Shown one piece after another: positions 36,851 through 48,100 of a stretch of DNA of 51,501 nt. The stretch's first letter is position 1, and each line of letters starts with the position of its first letter. Both the position numbers and the translations under genes were made by a program. The DNA is from Comamonas sp. lk (GTDB lineage Bacteria > Pseudomonadota > Gammaproteobacteria > Burkholderiales > Burkholderiaceae_C): assembly GCA_945865675.1 (NCBI GenBank), contig CAMBFO010000004.1, forward strand, positions 1 to 51,501, in the 5' to 3' direction. The notes under the pieces were generated by a model. The model ran no database searches. It was given only the letters and a program-made list of their open reading frames with translations, and was not told the origin of the DNA.

Positions 36851-37801
36851 CTAAGGGGGTGGAGCGACCTCGTGGTCACCATCGGGGCGGTGGGCGGGGT
36901 CCACATGGGTCATGAGATTGAGTACGCGGTGGCGCTGCATGACGGCCTGGCGGGCAGCTACAGCAATGTTGTGGCCCTCTTCGACGGTAAGCATGGCATG
37001 GACTTCGATGTGCGCGTCGGCCACTACCATATCACCCATCTTACGGGTGCGTACATCATGCACACCGGCCACGCCGGGCGTGTCCAGCAGGGTTTGGCGG
37101 ATGGCCTGTACTTCATCCTCGTCCACCGCCCGGTCCATCAGGTCGTGCAAGGCGTCCCAGCCAAAGCCCCAGCCTATTTTGGCGACCATCAGGCCCACGA
37201 TCAGCGCCGCAATCGGGTCCATGAGCGGGTAACCCATCAGGTTGCCGATCAAACCCAAAGCCACCACCAGGCTGGAAGCCGCATCCGAGCGCGCATGCCA
37301 GGCGTTGGCCACCAGCATGCCCGACTTAACGCGCTTTGCGACGCGCAGCATATAGCGAAACAAGAGCTCTTTTGACACCAGGGCCGCTAGCGCCACCCAC
37401 AAGGCCGCCACATGGGCAGTGGGGATGGATTCGGGGGTTTGCAATTTACCCACTGCCGACCAGACCATGCCTACGCCCACAACCATCAGCAAGAGGCCCA
37501 GCGCCAGCGATGCCGCATTTTCAAAACGCTGGTGGCCGTAGGGGTGGTCTTCGTCGGCATCCTTTTGGCTGTGCCTTCCCGCCAGCAGCACCACAAAGTC
37601 CGACACCAAATCCGAGAGCGAATGGATGCCGTCCGCCACCAGGCCCTGGGACTTGGCCCCGATACCGACCACGATTTGCACAATGGAGAGCAGCACGTTG
37701 ACGACCACGCTCACCCAGGTACTGCGCGACGCCGCCGCCGCGCGTTGCGCCGGTGTGTACGTGCTGTGTTCTGAGTCGTCGTCTATTTCGGTGAAGTTCA
37801 T
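36851..37801 (-). CDS. Cation diffusion facilitator transporter
   Basis: 316 residues with about six membrane helices and a cytosolic C-terminal domain with His/Asp content. Metal-site motifs are VADGIHSLSDLVSDFVV near 55 and DEDHPYGHQRFENAASLALG near 85; helix V has NAWHARSDAASSLVVALG. The HXXXD/DXXXD pattern suggests zinc, iron or manganese proton antiport in the efflux direction. Given the manganese riboswitch elsewhere in the window, Mn2+ is one possibility among several. Ends with an unusual acidic/His tail. Confidence 0.92.
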   Translation of the reverse strand: MNFTEIDDDSEHSTYTPAQRAAAASRSTWVSVVVNVLLSIVQIVVGIGAKSQGLVADGIHSLSDLVSDFVVLLAGRHSQKDADEDHPYGHQRFENAASLALGLLLMVVGVGMVWSAVGKLQTPESIPTAHVAALWVALAALVSKELLFRYMLRVAKRVKSGMLVANAWHARSDAASSLVVALGLIGNLMGYPLMDPIAALIVGLMVAKIGWGFGWDALHDLMDRAVDEDEVQAIRQTLLDTPGVAGVHDVRTRKMGDMVVADAHIEVHAMLTVEEGHNIAVAARQAVMQRHRVLNLMTHVDPAHRPDGDHEVAPPP

Positions 37802-37907
37802 AGTGGCTTAACAAGCACCACAGCGACGGCCCGCAAAGGCTCGCCGCTCGGGGTTTCCAAGCTGCTTGCTGCGCCAGAGCTTAGCAGTGTTGCTTGACGG
37901 GGGCCTT

Positions 37908-40892
37908 TCACCCCAGGTGCTTGCCAACAATCCCCGCCAGTTCAAACATATTGATGCTGGGTTTGCCAAATACCACCTGCAATTTGGCGTCGGCCAGGAT
38001 GGTGCGTTTGTCTTTGGGGTCTTGCAGGCCCTGGGCCTTGATGTAGTCCCACAGCTTTTTAACCACCTCGGGCCGCGACACCGCTTCACCGCCAATGACG
38101 GCCGCCAAGGCCGCACTGGGCGCTTTGCCTGCGGCCGTGCTGGCTTTACGCGGCGCCTTGGGCTTGGCGGTTTTGGTCGCCGCGCTTTTCTTGGCTGCAA
38201 CGCTCGCTTTTTTGGCCGCCGCTTTCGCCGCAGGCGATGCCGCCACAATGCGGCTGCGCGCCGCAGCCGCTTTGGCCACTGCACCGGGGCGCGGCGGGAA
38301 TTTACTAGGCGCAAACTCAAAATTCACTTTGCCTGCTTCAGCGTCCCAGGCCAGCATGGCCTTGAAGGCCCGGCGCGTGCGCATGCTGACAAACTTGTCC
38401 AGCAAATCGGTTTTGCCACTGGCCAGCAGCTTGCTCATTTGCTCGCGTGCGATCGGCTGTTGCAAGATGATCTGCCCACTTTTGAAGTCGCAGCTGGGAA
38501 CGGTTTGCACCAGGCTGGCGACCGCATGGTCACAGACATAGTTTTTACCGTGTTCAAACACCAGGCCGCCGGATTGGGCACCGCACTTGGGGCAGCCACC
38601 CAGCGGCTCTTGCGCGCTGAAATCGGCGAGCTCGCCGGACTCTTGCCCCGCTTTGTCGTCGCCGAAGTCAAATTCAAGTTTGAAGTTTTTGCTGTCTTCA
38701 TCAAACTTGAGCACGATCTCGGAAGTGAAAGGCCAACCCGCTTTGGAGCGAAAGCCATCGAGCGGACCGATTTTTTTCTCGCGCATGAATTGCTCTACTT
38801 CGGCCAGTTCAAAAGTGCGGCCTGCCGGTGTTTTGCCGAAGGAAAAACCGCAGCCCTCTTCGCTACCGGACTTGCCGGTGCAGGCGTAGCGGCGGTAGTT
38901 TTCTTTCACGATGCCGCCGCAATTGGGACAGGCGCTTTGCAAGGTGGCGTAGTCGCCGGGGATGGTGTCGCGGTCGTACTCTTTGGCTTTTTTCACCATG
39001 CGCTCGGTCATGGCGGCGATTTCGGCCATAAAGGTCGCACGCCCCATCTTGCCCTGCTCCATCAGCGACAGTTTGTATTCCCATTCACCGGTCAGTTCGG
39101 CCTTGGACAACTCTTCCACACCCAGGCCGCGCAAGAGCGTCATCAGCTGAAAGGCCTTGGCCGTCGGAATCAGCTCGCGGCCCTCGCGCAGCATGTATTT
39201 TTCGTTGAGCAAACCTTCAATAATGGACGAGCGCGTCGCGGGTGTGCCCAGACCTTTTTCGCGCATGGCTTCGCTGAACTCTTCGTCTTCTACGGTTTTG
39301 CCCGCGCCTTCCATAGCGCCTAGCAAAGTCGCTTCGGTGTAACGCGCTGGAGGCCGGGTTTTCAGGCCTTTGGCCTCGGCGCTGTCGGTGCGTACTTTTT
39401 CGCCGGGCTGCACCGGCACCAGGTTTTGGCCTTTGTCGCCGTCTTTGGCGTCATCGATTTCGGCGGCGGCTTCTTTGCCATAGACCGCCAGCCAGCCGGG
39501 TTCGACCAAGACCTTGCCCGTGGTTTTGAACTGGTGGCTTTGGTCGCCTCGTGTTACGGTGCTGATGCGCGTGGTGACTTGGTATTCGGCAGCGGGGAAA
39601 AACACGGCGATAAAGCGGCGCACCACAAAGTCATAGAGCTTTTGCTCGGCATCGGACAAGCCGCTGGGCGCTTCTAGCGTGGGGATGATGGCAAAGTGGT
39701 CGCTCACCTTGCTGTTGTCAAACACTTTTTTGCTGGGCTTGATGTAGTGCTTGGCGATCGCGGTGCGCGCAAATGGGGCCAGGTGGCCCATGCTGCTTTT
39801 GGCGAGCATGGCCATGGTGTCATTGACTGTGGGCAAATAGTCTTCGGGCAGGTGGCGCGAGTCGGTACGCGGGTAGGTCAGGGCTTTGTGCCGCTCGTAC
39901 AGGCTTTGCGCCAGCGCCAGCGTGGTCTTGGCGGAAAAGCCAAAGCGCCCGTTGGCCTCGCGCTGCAAAGTGGTCAGGTCAAACAGGCCGGGGCTGCTTT
40001 TATTACTGGGCTTGCTTTCTTCCTGCACACTGGCGGGTTGGCCGCGCACCGCATCGGCAATCGCCTGGGCCTGTGCTTGCGACCAGAGGCGGTCTTCTTT
40101 TTTCTCGGCGTCGTCAGTATCTTTTTTATGCGCCGGGTCAAACCATTTGGCCGGGTAGCTGCCCGCCTGCGCGGCGAACTCAGCATGGATTTCAAAATAA
40201 TCGCGGCTGATAAATTTGCGAATCTGCTCCTCGCGCTCCACTACCACCGACAGCGTGGGCGTTTGCACCCGGCCCACGGTGGTGAGAAAAAAACCGCCGT
40301 CGCGCGAATTGAAAGCCGTCATGGCGCGCGTGCCGTTGATGCCCACCAGCCAATCGGCCTCCGAGCGGCAGCGCGCAGCGTCGGCCAGGGGCTGCATTTG
40401 GGCGTTGGTGCGCAAATGCGCAAAGCCGTCGCGTATGGCTTGCGGCGTCATGGACTGCAGCCACAAACGGTTGACCGGCTTGCCCAAAGGCTTGGCACCG
40501 CCGGCGTATTGCTCAATCAAGCGGAAGATGAGCTCACCCTCGCGCCCGGCGTCGCAGGCGTTAATCAGCCGCGCCACGTCTTTGCGTTTGGCGAGTTTGA
40601 CGACTGCGTTGAGCCGCGTCTTGGTTTTGTCCACCGGCTTTAAATCAAAGTGCGGCGGAATCACGGGCAGGTGCGCAAAACTCCATTTGCCGCGCTTGAC
40701 GTCATAGGCCTCGGGCGCCTGTATCTCCACCAGATGGCCTACGGCACTGGAGACAACGTAGCTTTCGTTTTCAAAATACTCGTCGTGCTTCTCAAATTTG
40801 CCTGCGCTGCTTGTGAGCGCACGCACGATGTCCTGTGCAACCGACGGCTTTTCTGCAATGACCAAGGTCTTACCTGCAATATCGTTTTTCAT
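37908..40892 (-). CDS. topB: DNA topoisomerase III with C-terminal SWIB domain
   Basis: 994 residues, against about 650 for E. coli TopB. Order: TOPRIM (KTLVIAEKPSVAQDIVRAL near 8, DAGREGELIF near 113), type IA core with catalytic tyrosine in LTYPRTDSRHLPEDY near 341, two zinc-ribbon regions (CPNCGG and CPKCGA, each with later cysteines) near 660 and 770, then a 63-residue Lys/Ala linker (about 863-925) like histone H1, and a SWIB/MDM2 domain (about 926-994: EVVKKLWDYIKAQGLQDPKD, then SINMFELAGIVGKHLG). The topoisomerase decatenates DNA; SWIB domains are chromatin-associated in eukaryotes and occur fused to topoisomerase I in Chlamydia. The start is ATG 40892; the longer frame overlaps the SET gene. 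Confidence 0.94.
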   Translation of the reverse strand: MKNDIAGKTLVIAEKPSVAQDIVRALTSSAGKFEKHDEYFENESYVVSSAVGHLVEIQAPEAYDVKRGKWSFAHLPVIPPHFDLKPVDKTKTRLNAVVKLAKRKDVARLINACDAGREGELIFRLIEQYAGGAKPLGKPVNRLWLQSMTPQAIRDGFAHLRTNAQMQPLADAARCRSEADWLVGINGTRAMTAFNSRDGGFFLTTVGRVQTPTLSVVVEREEQIRKFISRDYFEIHAEFAAQAGSYPAKWFDPAHKKDTDDAEKKEDRLWSQAQAQAIADAVRGQPASVQEESKPSNKSSPGLFDLTTLQREANGRFGFSAKTTLALAQSLYERHKALTYPRTDSRHLPEDYLPTVNDTMAMLAKSSMGHLAPFARTAIAKHYIKPSKKVFDNSKVSDHFAIIPTLEAPSGLSDAEQKLYDFVVRRFIAVFFPAAEYQVTTRISTVTRGDQSHQFKTTGKVLVEPGWLAVYGKEAAAEIDDAKDGDKGQNLVPVQPGEKVRTDSAEAKGLKTRPPARYTEATLLGAMEGAGKTVEDEEFSEAMREKGLGTPATRSSIIEGLLNEKYMLREGRELIPTAKAFQLMTLLRGLGVEELSKAELTGEWEYKLSLMEQGKMGRATFMAEIAAMTERMVKKAKEYDRDTIPGDYATLQSACPNCGGIVKENYRRYACTGKSGSEEGCGFSFGKTPAGRTFELAEVEQFMREKKIGPLDGFRSKAGWPFTSEIVLKFDEDSKNFKLEFDFGDDKAGQESGELADFSAQEPLGGCPKCGAQSGGLVFEHGKNYVCDHAVASLVQTVPSCDFKSGQIILQQPIAREQMSKLLASGKTDLLDKFVSMRTRRAFKAMLAWDAEAGKVNFEFAPSKFPPRPGAVAKAAAARSRIVAASPAAKAAAKKASVAAKKSAATKTAKPKAPRKASTAAGKAPSAALAAVIGGEAVSRPEVVKKLWDYIKAQGLQDPKDKRTILADAKLQVVFGKPSINMFELAGIVGKHLG

Positions 40893-40986
40893 ATGACTAC
40901 AATCCATTTCCTCGCGCACGCACGGGCGCGCACCCACACGGGCGCACACATGCGCGCCCATACGATCCACCATACCAAATTTTTCC
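40893..40986. promoter_or_regulatory. Divergent topB/SET spacer with alternating Pu-Py repeats and GC hairpin
   Basis: The 94-base spacer contains runs of alternating purine-pyrimidine (CGCGCACGCACG, 40913-40924; GCGCGCAC), an approximate 16-base tandem repeat beginning CACGGGCGC at 40921 and 40937, and a hairpin GGGCGC (40940-40945) / GCGCCC (40954-40959). Such sequence favours left-handed or cruciform DNA under negative supercoiling. Both promoters must lie here. Supercoiling-sensitive control is inferred. Confidence 0.4.
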
Positions 40987-41478
40987 GTGTCTCCAAAATC
41001 TGCCGCCTCGCCCCCTAAGCGCCGACTTGCAGTGCGCACCTCGGGCATCCACGGCAAAGGCGTTTTTGCATTGCGTGATTTTGCAGAAGGCGAAACCCTG
41101 ATCGAGTACCTGGGTGAAATCATCAGCTGGGAAGAAGCGCAAATACGCCATCCGCATGACCCCGCCAATCCCAACCACACGTTTTACTTCCATATCGATG
41201 ACACGCGTGTGATCGATGGCCTGCAACAGGGCAATGCGGCTAAGTGGATTAACCATTCCTGCGATGGTAATTGCGAAGCTGACGAGGTGCGGGGTCGCAT
41301 CTTCATCAAAGCGCTGCGCAACATCCAGGCTGGCGAAGAGCTGACCTACGACTACGGCCTGGTGACCGACGAGCCGCTCACGCGCAAGCTCAAAGCCCAA
41401 TACCCCTGCTGGTGCGGCAGCAAGCCATGCCGCGGCACCATGCTGGCCCCCAAACGCGCCAGTTGGCGCAAACGCTAA
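40987..41478 (+). CDS. SET-domain protein-lysine methyltransferase
   Basis: 163 residues, a minimal SET domain with post-SET cysteines. Seen: SGIHGKGVFALRDFAEGE near the start, YLGEIISWEEAQ, the SAM/catalytic motif WINHSCDGNCEADEV near 87, GEELTYDYGLV with the catalytic tyrosine near 120, and PCWCGSKPCRGTM, a post-SET CXC...C zinc cluster. It transfers methyl groups from SAM to lysines of proteins. The target is unknown. Starts with GTG at 40987. Divergent from topB and followed by birA after six bases. Confidence 0.9.
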   Translation: MSPKSAASPPKRRLAVRTSGIHGKGVFALRDFAEGETLIEYLGEIISWEEAQIRHPHDPANPNHTFYFHIDDTRVIDGLQQGNAAKWINHSCDGNCEADEVRGRIFIKALRNIQAGEELTYDYGLVTDEPLTRKLKAQYPCWCGSKPCRGTMLAPKRASWRKR

Positions 41479-41484
41479 GCGGCC

Positions 41485-42273
41485 ATGGCAGGCGGAGTAC
41501 CCGCTGACAAGGCATTGCGCTGGCCGGCCGAAGCGGTCTGGGAGGCTGTGGAACCACTGCTGCTGGGCTTTAGCGTCGAGATCCTGCCCACCCTGCCTTC
41601 CACCAACACTGCGCTCATGGAGCGCGCACGCGCGGGCCGCGTCGATCCCATAGCCCTGGTGGCCGAGCAGCAAAGCGCAGGGCGTGGCCGCATGGGGCGG
41701 CAATGGCTAAGTGAGACGCAGGGCACGGGCCCGCTGCCCCTGACTTTTTCTATCGGCCTGCCCCTGGCGCCTCGTGACTGGTCGGGCCTGTCCTTGGCTG
41801 TGGGCCTGGCCGTAGCGCAAAGCCTGCACGCAGATATCCAATTGAAATGGCCCAATGATTTGTGGCTGCACGAGCGCAAGCTTGGCGGCATCCTCATTGA
41901 GACAGCCAGCATGGGCGCGCTGCGCTATGCAGTCATCGGCATAGGCATCAACATCGGACCGCGTGAAGCACAAGGCTTGCGCACCCCGCCGGCCTGGCTG
42001 CAAGAGCTCATACCGGATGCCGACGCGGCACAGGCATTCGGCCTGATTGCGCCGGCGGTGATCAAAGCGGTCTTGGATTTTGCCGACCAGGGCCTAGGCC
42101 TCTTGCATAGTGCCTACCGGGCGCGCGATGCGCTGCACGGGCGCGAGGTCCTGTGCAGCGATGGCCGCAACGGTGTTGCGCGCGGTGTGGATGCGCAAGG
42201 CGCTTTATTGTTGGAGACGGCGCAGGGCCTGCAAAAAATCAGCAGCGCTGAAGTCAGCGTGCGTCCTGCCTGA
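41485..42273 (+). CDS. birA: Biotin--[acetyl-CoA-carboxylase] ligase
   Basis: 262 residues, the short type without an N-terminal helix-turn-helix (E. coli BirA has 321), so it should be an enzyme only and not the biotin repressor. It activates biotin as biotinyl-AMP and attaches it to the carboxyl carrier protein. Seen: AEQQSAGRGRMGRQWLSE (nucleotide/biotin loop), LKWPNDLWLHERKLGGILIE with the catalytic lysine, and VIGIGINIG. Six bases after the SET gene on the same strand. Confidence 0.94.
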   Translation: MAGGVPADKALRWPAEAVWEAVEPLLLGFSVEILPTLPSTNTALMERARAGRVDPIALVAEQQSAGRGRMGRQWLSETQGTGPLPLTFSIGLPLAPRDWSGLSLAVGLAVAQSLHADIQLKWPNDLWLHERKLGGILIETASMGALRYAVIGIGINIGPREAQGLRTPPAWLQELIPDADAAQAFGLIAPAVIKAVLDFADQGLGLLHSAYRARDALHGREVLCSDGRNGVARGVDAQGALLLETAQGLQKISSAEVSVRPA

Positions 42274-42283
42274 AGCCTAGCAA

Positions 42284-42321
42284 GGCGCTCCGCCCGCAGC
42301 CTAAGCGGGCAGCAGGGCGCT
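42284..42321. terminator. Bidirectional hairpin between birA and gap
   Basis: GCCCGC (42292-42297) pairs perfectly with GCGGGC (42305-42310) around a 7-base loop, with additional GGCGC/GCGCC-like outer pairing. It lies in the 58-base convergent spacer. TTGTTAT follows on the birA side, a weak U-tract. Confidence 0.55.
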
Positions 42322-42331
42322 TGTTATGAAC

Positions 42332-45440
<3,109 letters not shown>

Positions 45441-45555
45441 GAAACGACTCCGAGAGGGGCTGGGGGCATTGCGCCGGTCTGGCGCGCGAAAAAACATTTT
45501 AGCGGCGCATTGGCCGGCAGGACTTGAATGCTTGGCCAAGCTTAAGGCTGCGGTT

Positions 45556-45936
45556 TTAGCCGCGCCGCGCCATCGCTAGCGCATAGACTTGGCGCACGGC
45601 CTGGGCCAGTGCGCCTGGCGCAACGGGTTTGGCCAGCTGCAGGTCGGCTATTGCAGCTTGCGGATCCAAAGGATCGCCTTTCACGCGGGCCGACAAAATC
45701 AAAATACCAATAGCGGGGAACGATTGCCGCACACGCTTTGCAATCGCATATCCGTTTTCATGGGGAAGGTTCAAATCCAGTATTAGCGCGTCGGCAACCT
45801 GCGCTTGCAAGAGCAGATCCAAGGCAGCGCCATCGCTGGCGCTACGCACTGCAAAGCCCTCATCAAGCAAATACTCGGCAAGTGCTTCCCGGACGGCGGG
45901 GTTGTCTTCTACGATGATGATGTCGGCGAGCGGCAT
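45556..45936 (-). CDS. Single-domain response regulator (receiver only)
   Basis: 126 residues, one CheY-like receiver and nothing else. Acidic pair in [18 protein letters not shown], phospho-acceptor aspartate in [18 protein letters not shown] (near 55), and the serine/lysine switch pair in [10 protein letters not shown] and [10 protein letters not shown]. With no output domain it may act as a phosphorelay intermediate or by protein interaction. It follows the 7TM sensor kinase by 42 bases on the same strand, so it is its probable partner, and it precedes tkt-gap. Confidence 0.9.
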   Translation of the reverse strand: MPLADIIIVEDNPAVREALAEYLLDEGFAVRSASDGAALDLLLQAQVADALILDLNLPHENGYAIAKRVRQSFPAIGILILSARVKGDPLDPQAAIADLQLAKPVAPGALAQAVRQVYALAMARRG

Positions 45937-45978
45937 AGCACGAACTTGTGGTGTGGATCCCTACGCATGGCTTGCTTG

Positions 45979-47901
45979 TCAGGCACTTGTAGCCCCAGCG
46001 CTATCGACTGGCAAAGTGAACCAAAACACCACCTGTTCGGCTTCCAGGCTGAGTTGGATTGTGGTGCCAAGCCGCCAGGCCAGTTGCTGCGATAACCACA
46101 GCCCTAGACCGGTGCCAGAAATACTGCTAGTGGTGGGTGAGCGGTAGTAGCGTTCAAAAACTTTGGCCGGATCCGGATGGCCGGCGGGCCCTTTAACATT
46201 GCGGATGGCGAACTGGACCATGGGCGCGCCTTGCCCGCTTGCAAATTGGCTCACTTGCAAAAGGACGGGGCTGCCTTGCGCTGAATACTTCAGCGCATTA
46301 CTCAGCAGATTATTGAGAATGATCTGTAAATAGCTTGCATCACTGTGCAAGCGCAGATCGTCCATCGGCTTTTCAATGCGCAATTGCAGTAACTCGGATT
46401 GCGCACTGGAATGCACCCATGCCTGGCCCATGACCAAGTCCAGGGTATCTGTCAGTAAAAAATGACTGAGCGACACTGCCATCACACCGCCCTCGTAGCG
46501 ATCCGCCTGACTGCAGTTGTCCAAAACGTGCACCATGCTATTGATCGCCGTATGCATGCGCACATCCCAGGCTTGCTTACGCTCGGGAGCGATGTCCTTT
46601 TTCACCAACGCGCTGGTGCCCAATTGGACAACCGTCAAGGGAGTTTTGATTTCATGCACCAGCATCGAAATGAATAGCTGCTGCAAAAAGCGGATGCTGC
46701 TTTGTTCTTGCAGTTTTTGTACATTGGCCTGTCGCCTGCGGTCTTTCACTGATTGCGCCCTTTGCTGGCGCCAAAGCAGTGTCAACATCAAGCCAAAGGA
46801 GATCAGCGCCACGTTAATGGAGCGCAAGGGCTCGGCCCAGGCCAAGGGTATAGAGGACGCAAATAAATGGCTCCAGAGGCCCAGGTTGGTAGCCACCATA
46901 AGTAAAAACACGGCGACCAGTAGGTGGTTTAAGAAGCCTTTGCGCCAAGCGGGCGCTTGCAGCCACTGCCTCGCGCAATCCCAGCAAAAGCCGTAAAGCG
47001 CCACCGATAGCAAACCCACTGCAGCGAGATGGAACACGCCTTGCTGGGTGCTGTAGGCCAGGGCCGTCATCAGCAAGCTGCCCCCTAAGAGGGCAGAAAA
47101 GCCGCGCGCGTAAAGTAGCTTGAATCTCGGGGAAGCGAGCACCTTAGCGCTGGCATACAGTCCCGCACAGTCCAGGACCACCGTCATCGATGCATTGAGC
47201 TTGACAAAAGCACGCAAATCATCGCCCAGCAGGCCGGTAAAGGCGCCGCCCAGTTGTAAGTGGTAGAGCCCCGTAAGCAAGCCTAGCAAGCCCATCAGAA
47301 AAAAAGCCTTTTTCCCGCTTTGCCAGTACAGCAGGGTACTGGCTGCAAGCAGCAGCATAGAAAACGTCAGTTGCATTGCGTGCATGGCGCCGTCCGCAAG
47401 GCGCTGCTGCGCGAGTTCGCCGGCGTCTAAAACATCGGCTTCGAACCAGCCCATGCGATTACCGCTTACCCGGATCCAAATGAGAGCTTCGCCAGCGGGC
47501 ACGTCAAACCCGCGTAGCAAGCGCTTTCCCGTACGAACATCCTTTGCGTTCAGGGTGGTCATCGCTGGGGGAACTGTTTGCAAAGCTGGGTTGCCGTCTG
47601 CCACAGCGGGGTACTGCACGCCGACCGAGAGATCTTCGACATGGACCTGGCGCAGCGCAAGGTAGAGGTCTTCCCTTTCATGGCTATGGACACGCAGGCG
47701 CACCCACAGGGTGCCGGCGTCCAAGTCGCGCCGTATTACTTTGTCCGCTGCTTGCCACGCGGCGCTGTCAGCTGGCGGCAGGATGCCGGTATTGAGCTTG
47801 TCCTGCCATTGCAGGCGCTCTGTCACGCTGGCAGCGTGCACGGCTGTGAATGGGCACACCAACAAAGCGGCAAGCAGGAGGTGGGTCCAAAGTTTCATCA
47901 T
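45979..47901 (-). CDS. 7TM (7TMR-DISM) sensor histidine kinase
   Basis: 640 residues. Signal peptide (MMKLWTHLLLAALLVCPFTA), an extracellular DISMED2-like beta domain to about 165, seven membrane helices from about 175 to 375, a short linker, then HisKA with the histidine in MLVHEIKTPLTVV near 430 and an ATPase domain with NNLLSNALKYS and GTGLGLWLSQQ. The G1 box is atypical: FAIRNVKGPAGHPDPAKVFE, with Asn where most kinases have Asp. Such Asn-G1 variants are familiar in this kinase group, so activity is still likely. Periplasmic ligand unknown. Confidence 0.9.
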   Translation of the reverse strand: MMKLWTHLLLAALLVCPFTAVHAASVTERLQWQDKLNTGILPPADSAAWQAADKVIRRDLDAGTLWVRLRVHSHEREDLYLALRQVHVEDLSVGVQYPAVADGNPALQTVPPAMTTLNAKDVRTGKRLLRGFDVPAGEALIWIRVSGNRMGWFEADVLDAGELAQQRLADGAMHAMQLTFSMLLLAASTLLYWQSGKKAFFLMGLLGLLTGLYHLQLGGAFTGLLGDDLRAFVKLNASMTVVLDCAGLYASAKVLASPRFKLLYARGFSALLGGSLLMTALAYSTQQGVFHLAAVGLLSVALYGFCWDCARQWLQAPAWRKGFLNHLLVAVFLLMVATNLGLWSHLFASSIPLAWAEPLRSINVALISFGLMLTLLWRQQRAQSVKDRRRQANVQKLQEQSSIRFLQQLFISMLVHEIKTPLTVVQLGTSALVKKDIAPERKQAWDVRMHTAINSMVHVLDNCSQADRYEGGVMAVSLSHFLLTDTLDLVMGQAWVHSSAQSELLQLRIEKPMDDLRLHSDASYLQIILNNLLSNALKYSAQGSPVLLQVSQFASGQGAPMVQFAIRNVKGPAGHPDPAKVFERYYRSPTTSSISGTGLGLWLSQQLAWRLGTTIQLSLEAEQVVFWFTLPVDSAGATSA

Positions 47902-48100
47902 GGTGAACGCGATTCTTGGCAAGTTCTGAGGTGCTGCAAGCGCTGCTAGCGCGTCCCGGCGTTCTAGGTGCTAACTGTAGCGTCAATCGCTCTGCGCCAT
48001 GTTGGCCGCTATCGCAGCTAAAGCCCAGGCAAGCCCGGGCCGGCCGCCTTGTAGGGCAAATCATTGCAAAATGCGCCTGATACCACTTTCGACCCATTGC

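Noticed and set aside
37866-39323. 485-codon plus-strand open frame
   Set aside because: Antisense to the topB 3' half; Ala/Gly/Phe-rich shadow of the Lys/Ala linker and zinc-ribbon region.
40905-40960. CRISPR-like or satellite repeat
   Set aside because: Only two imperfect 16-base units with no spacer structure; better explained as a low-complexity promoter spacer.
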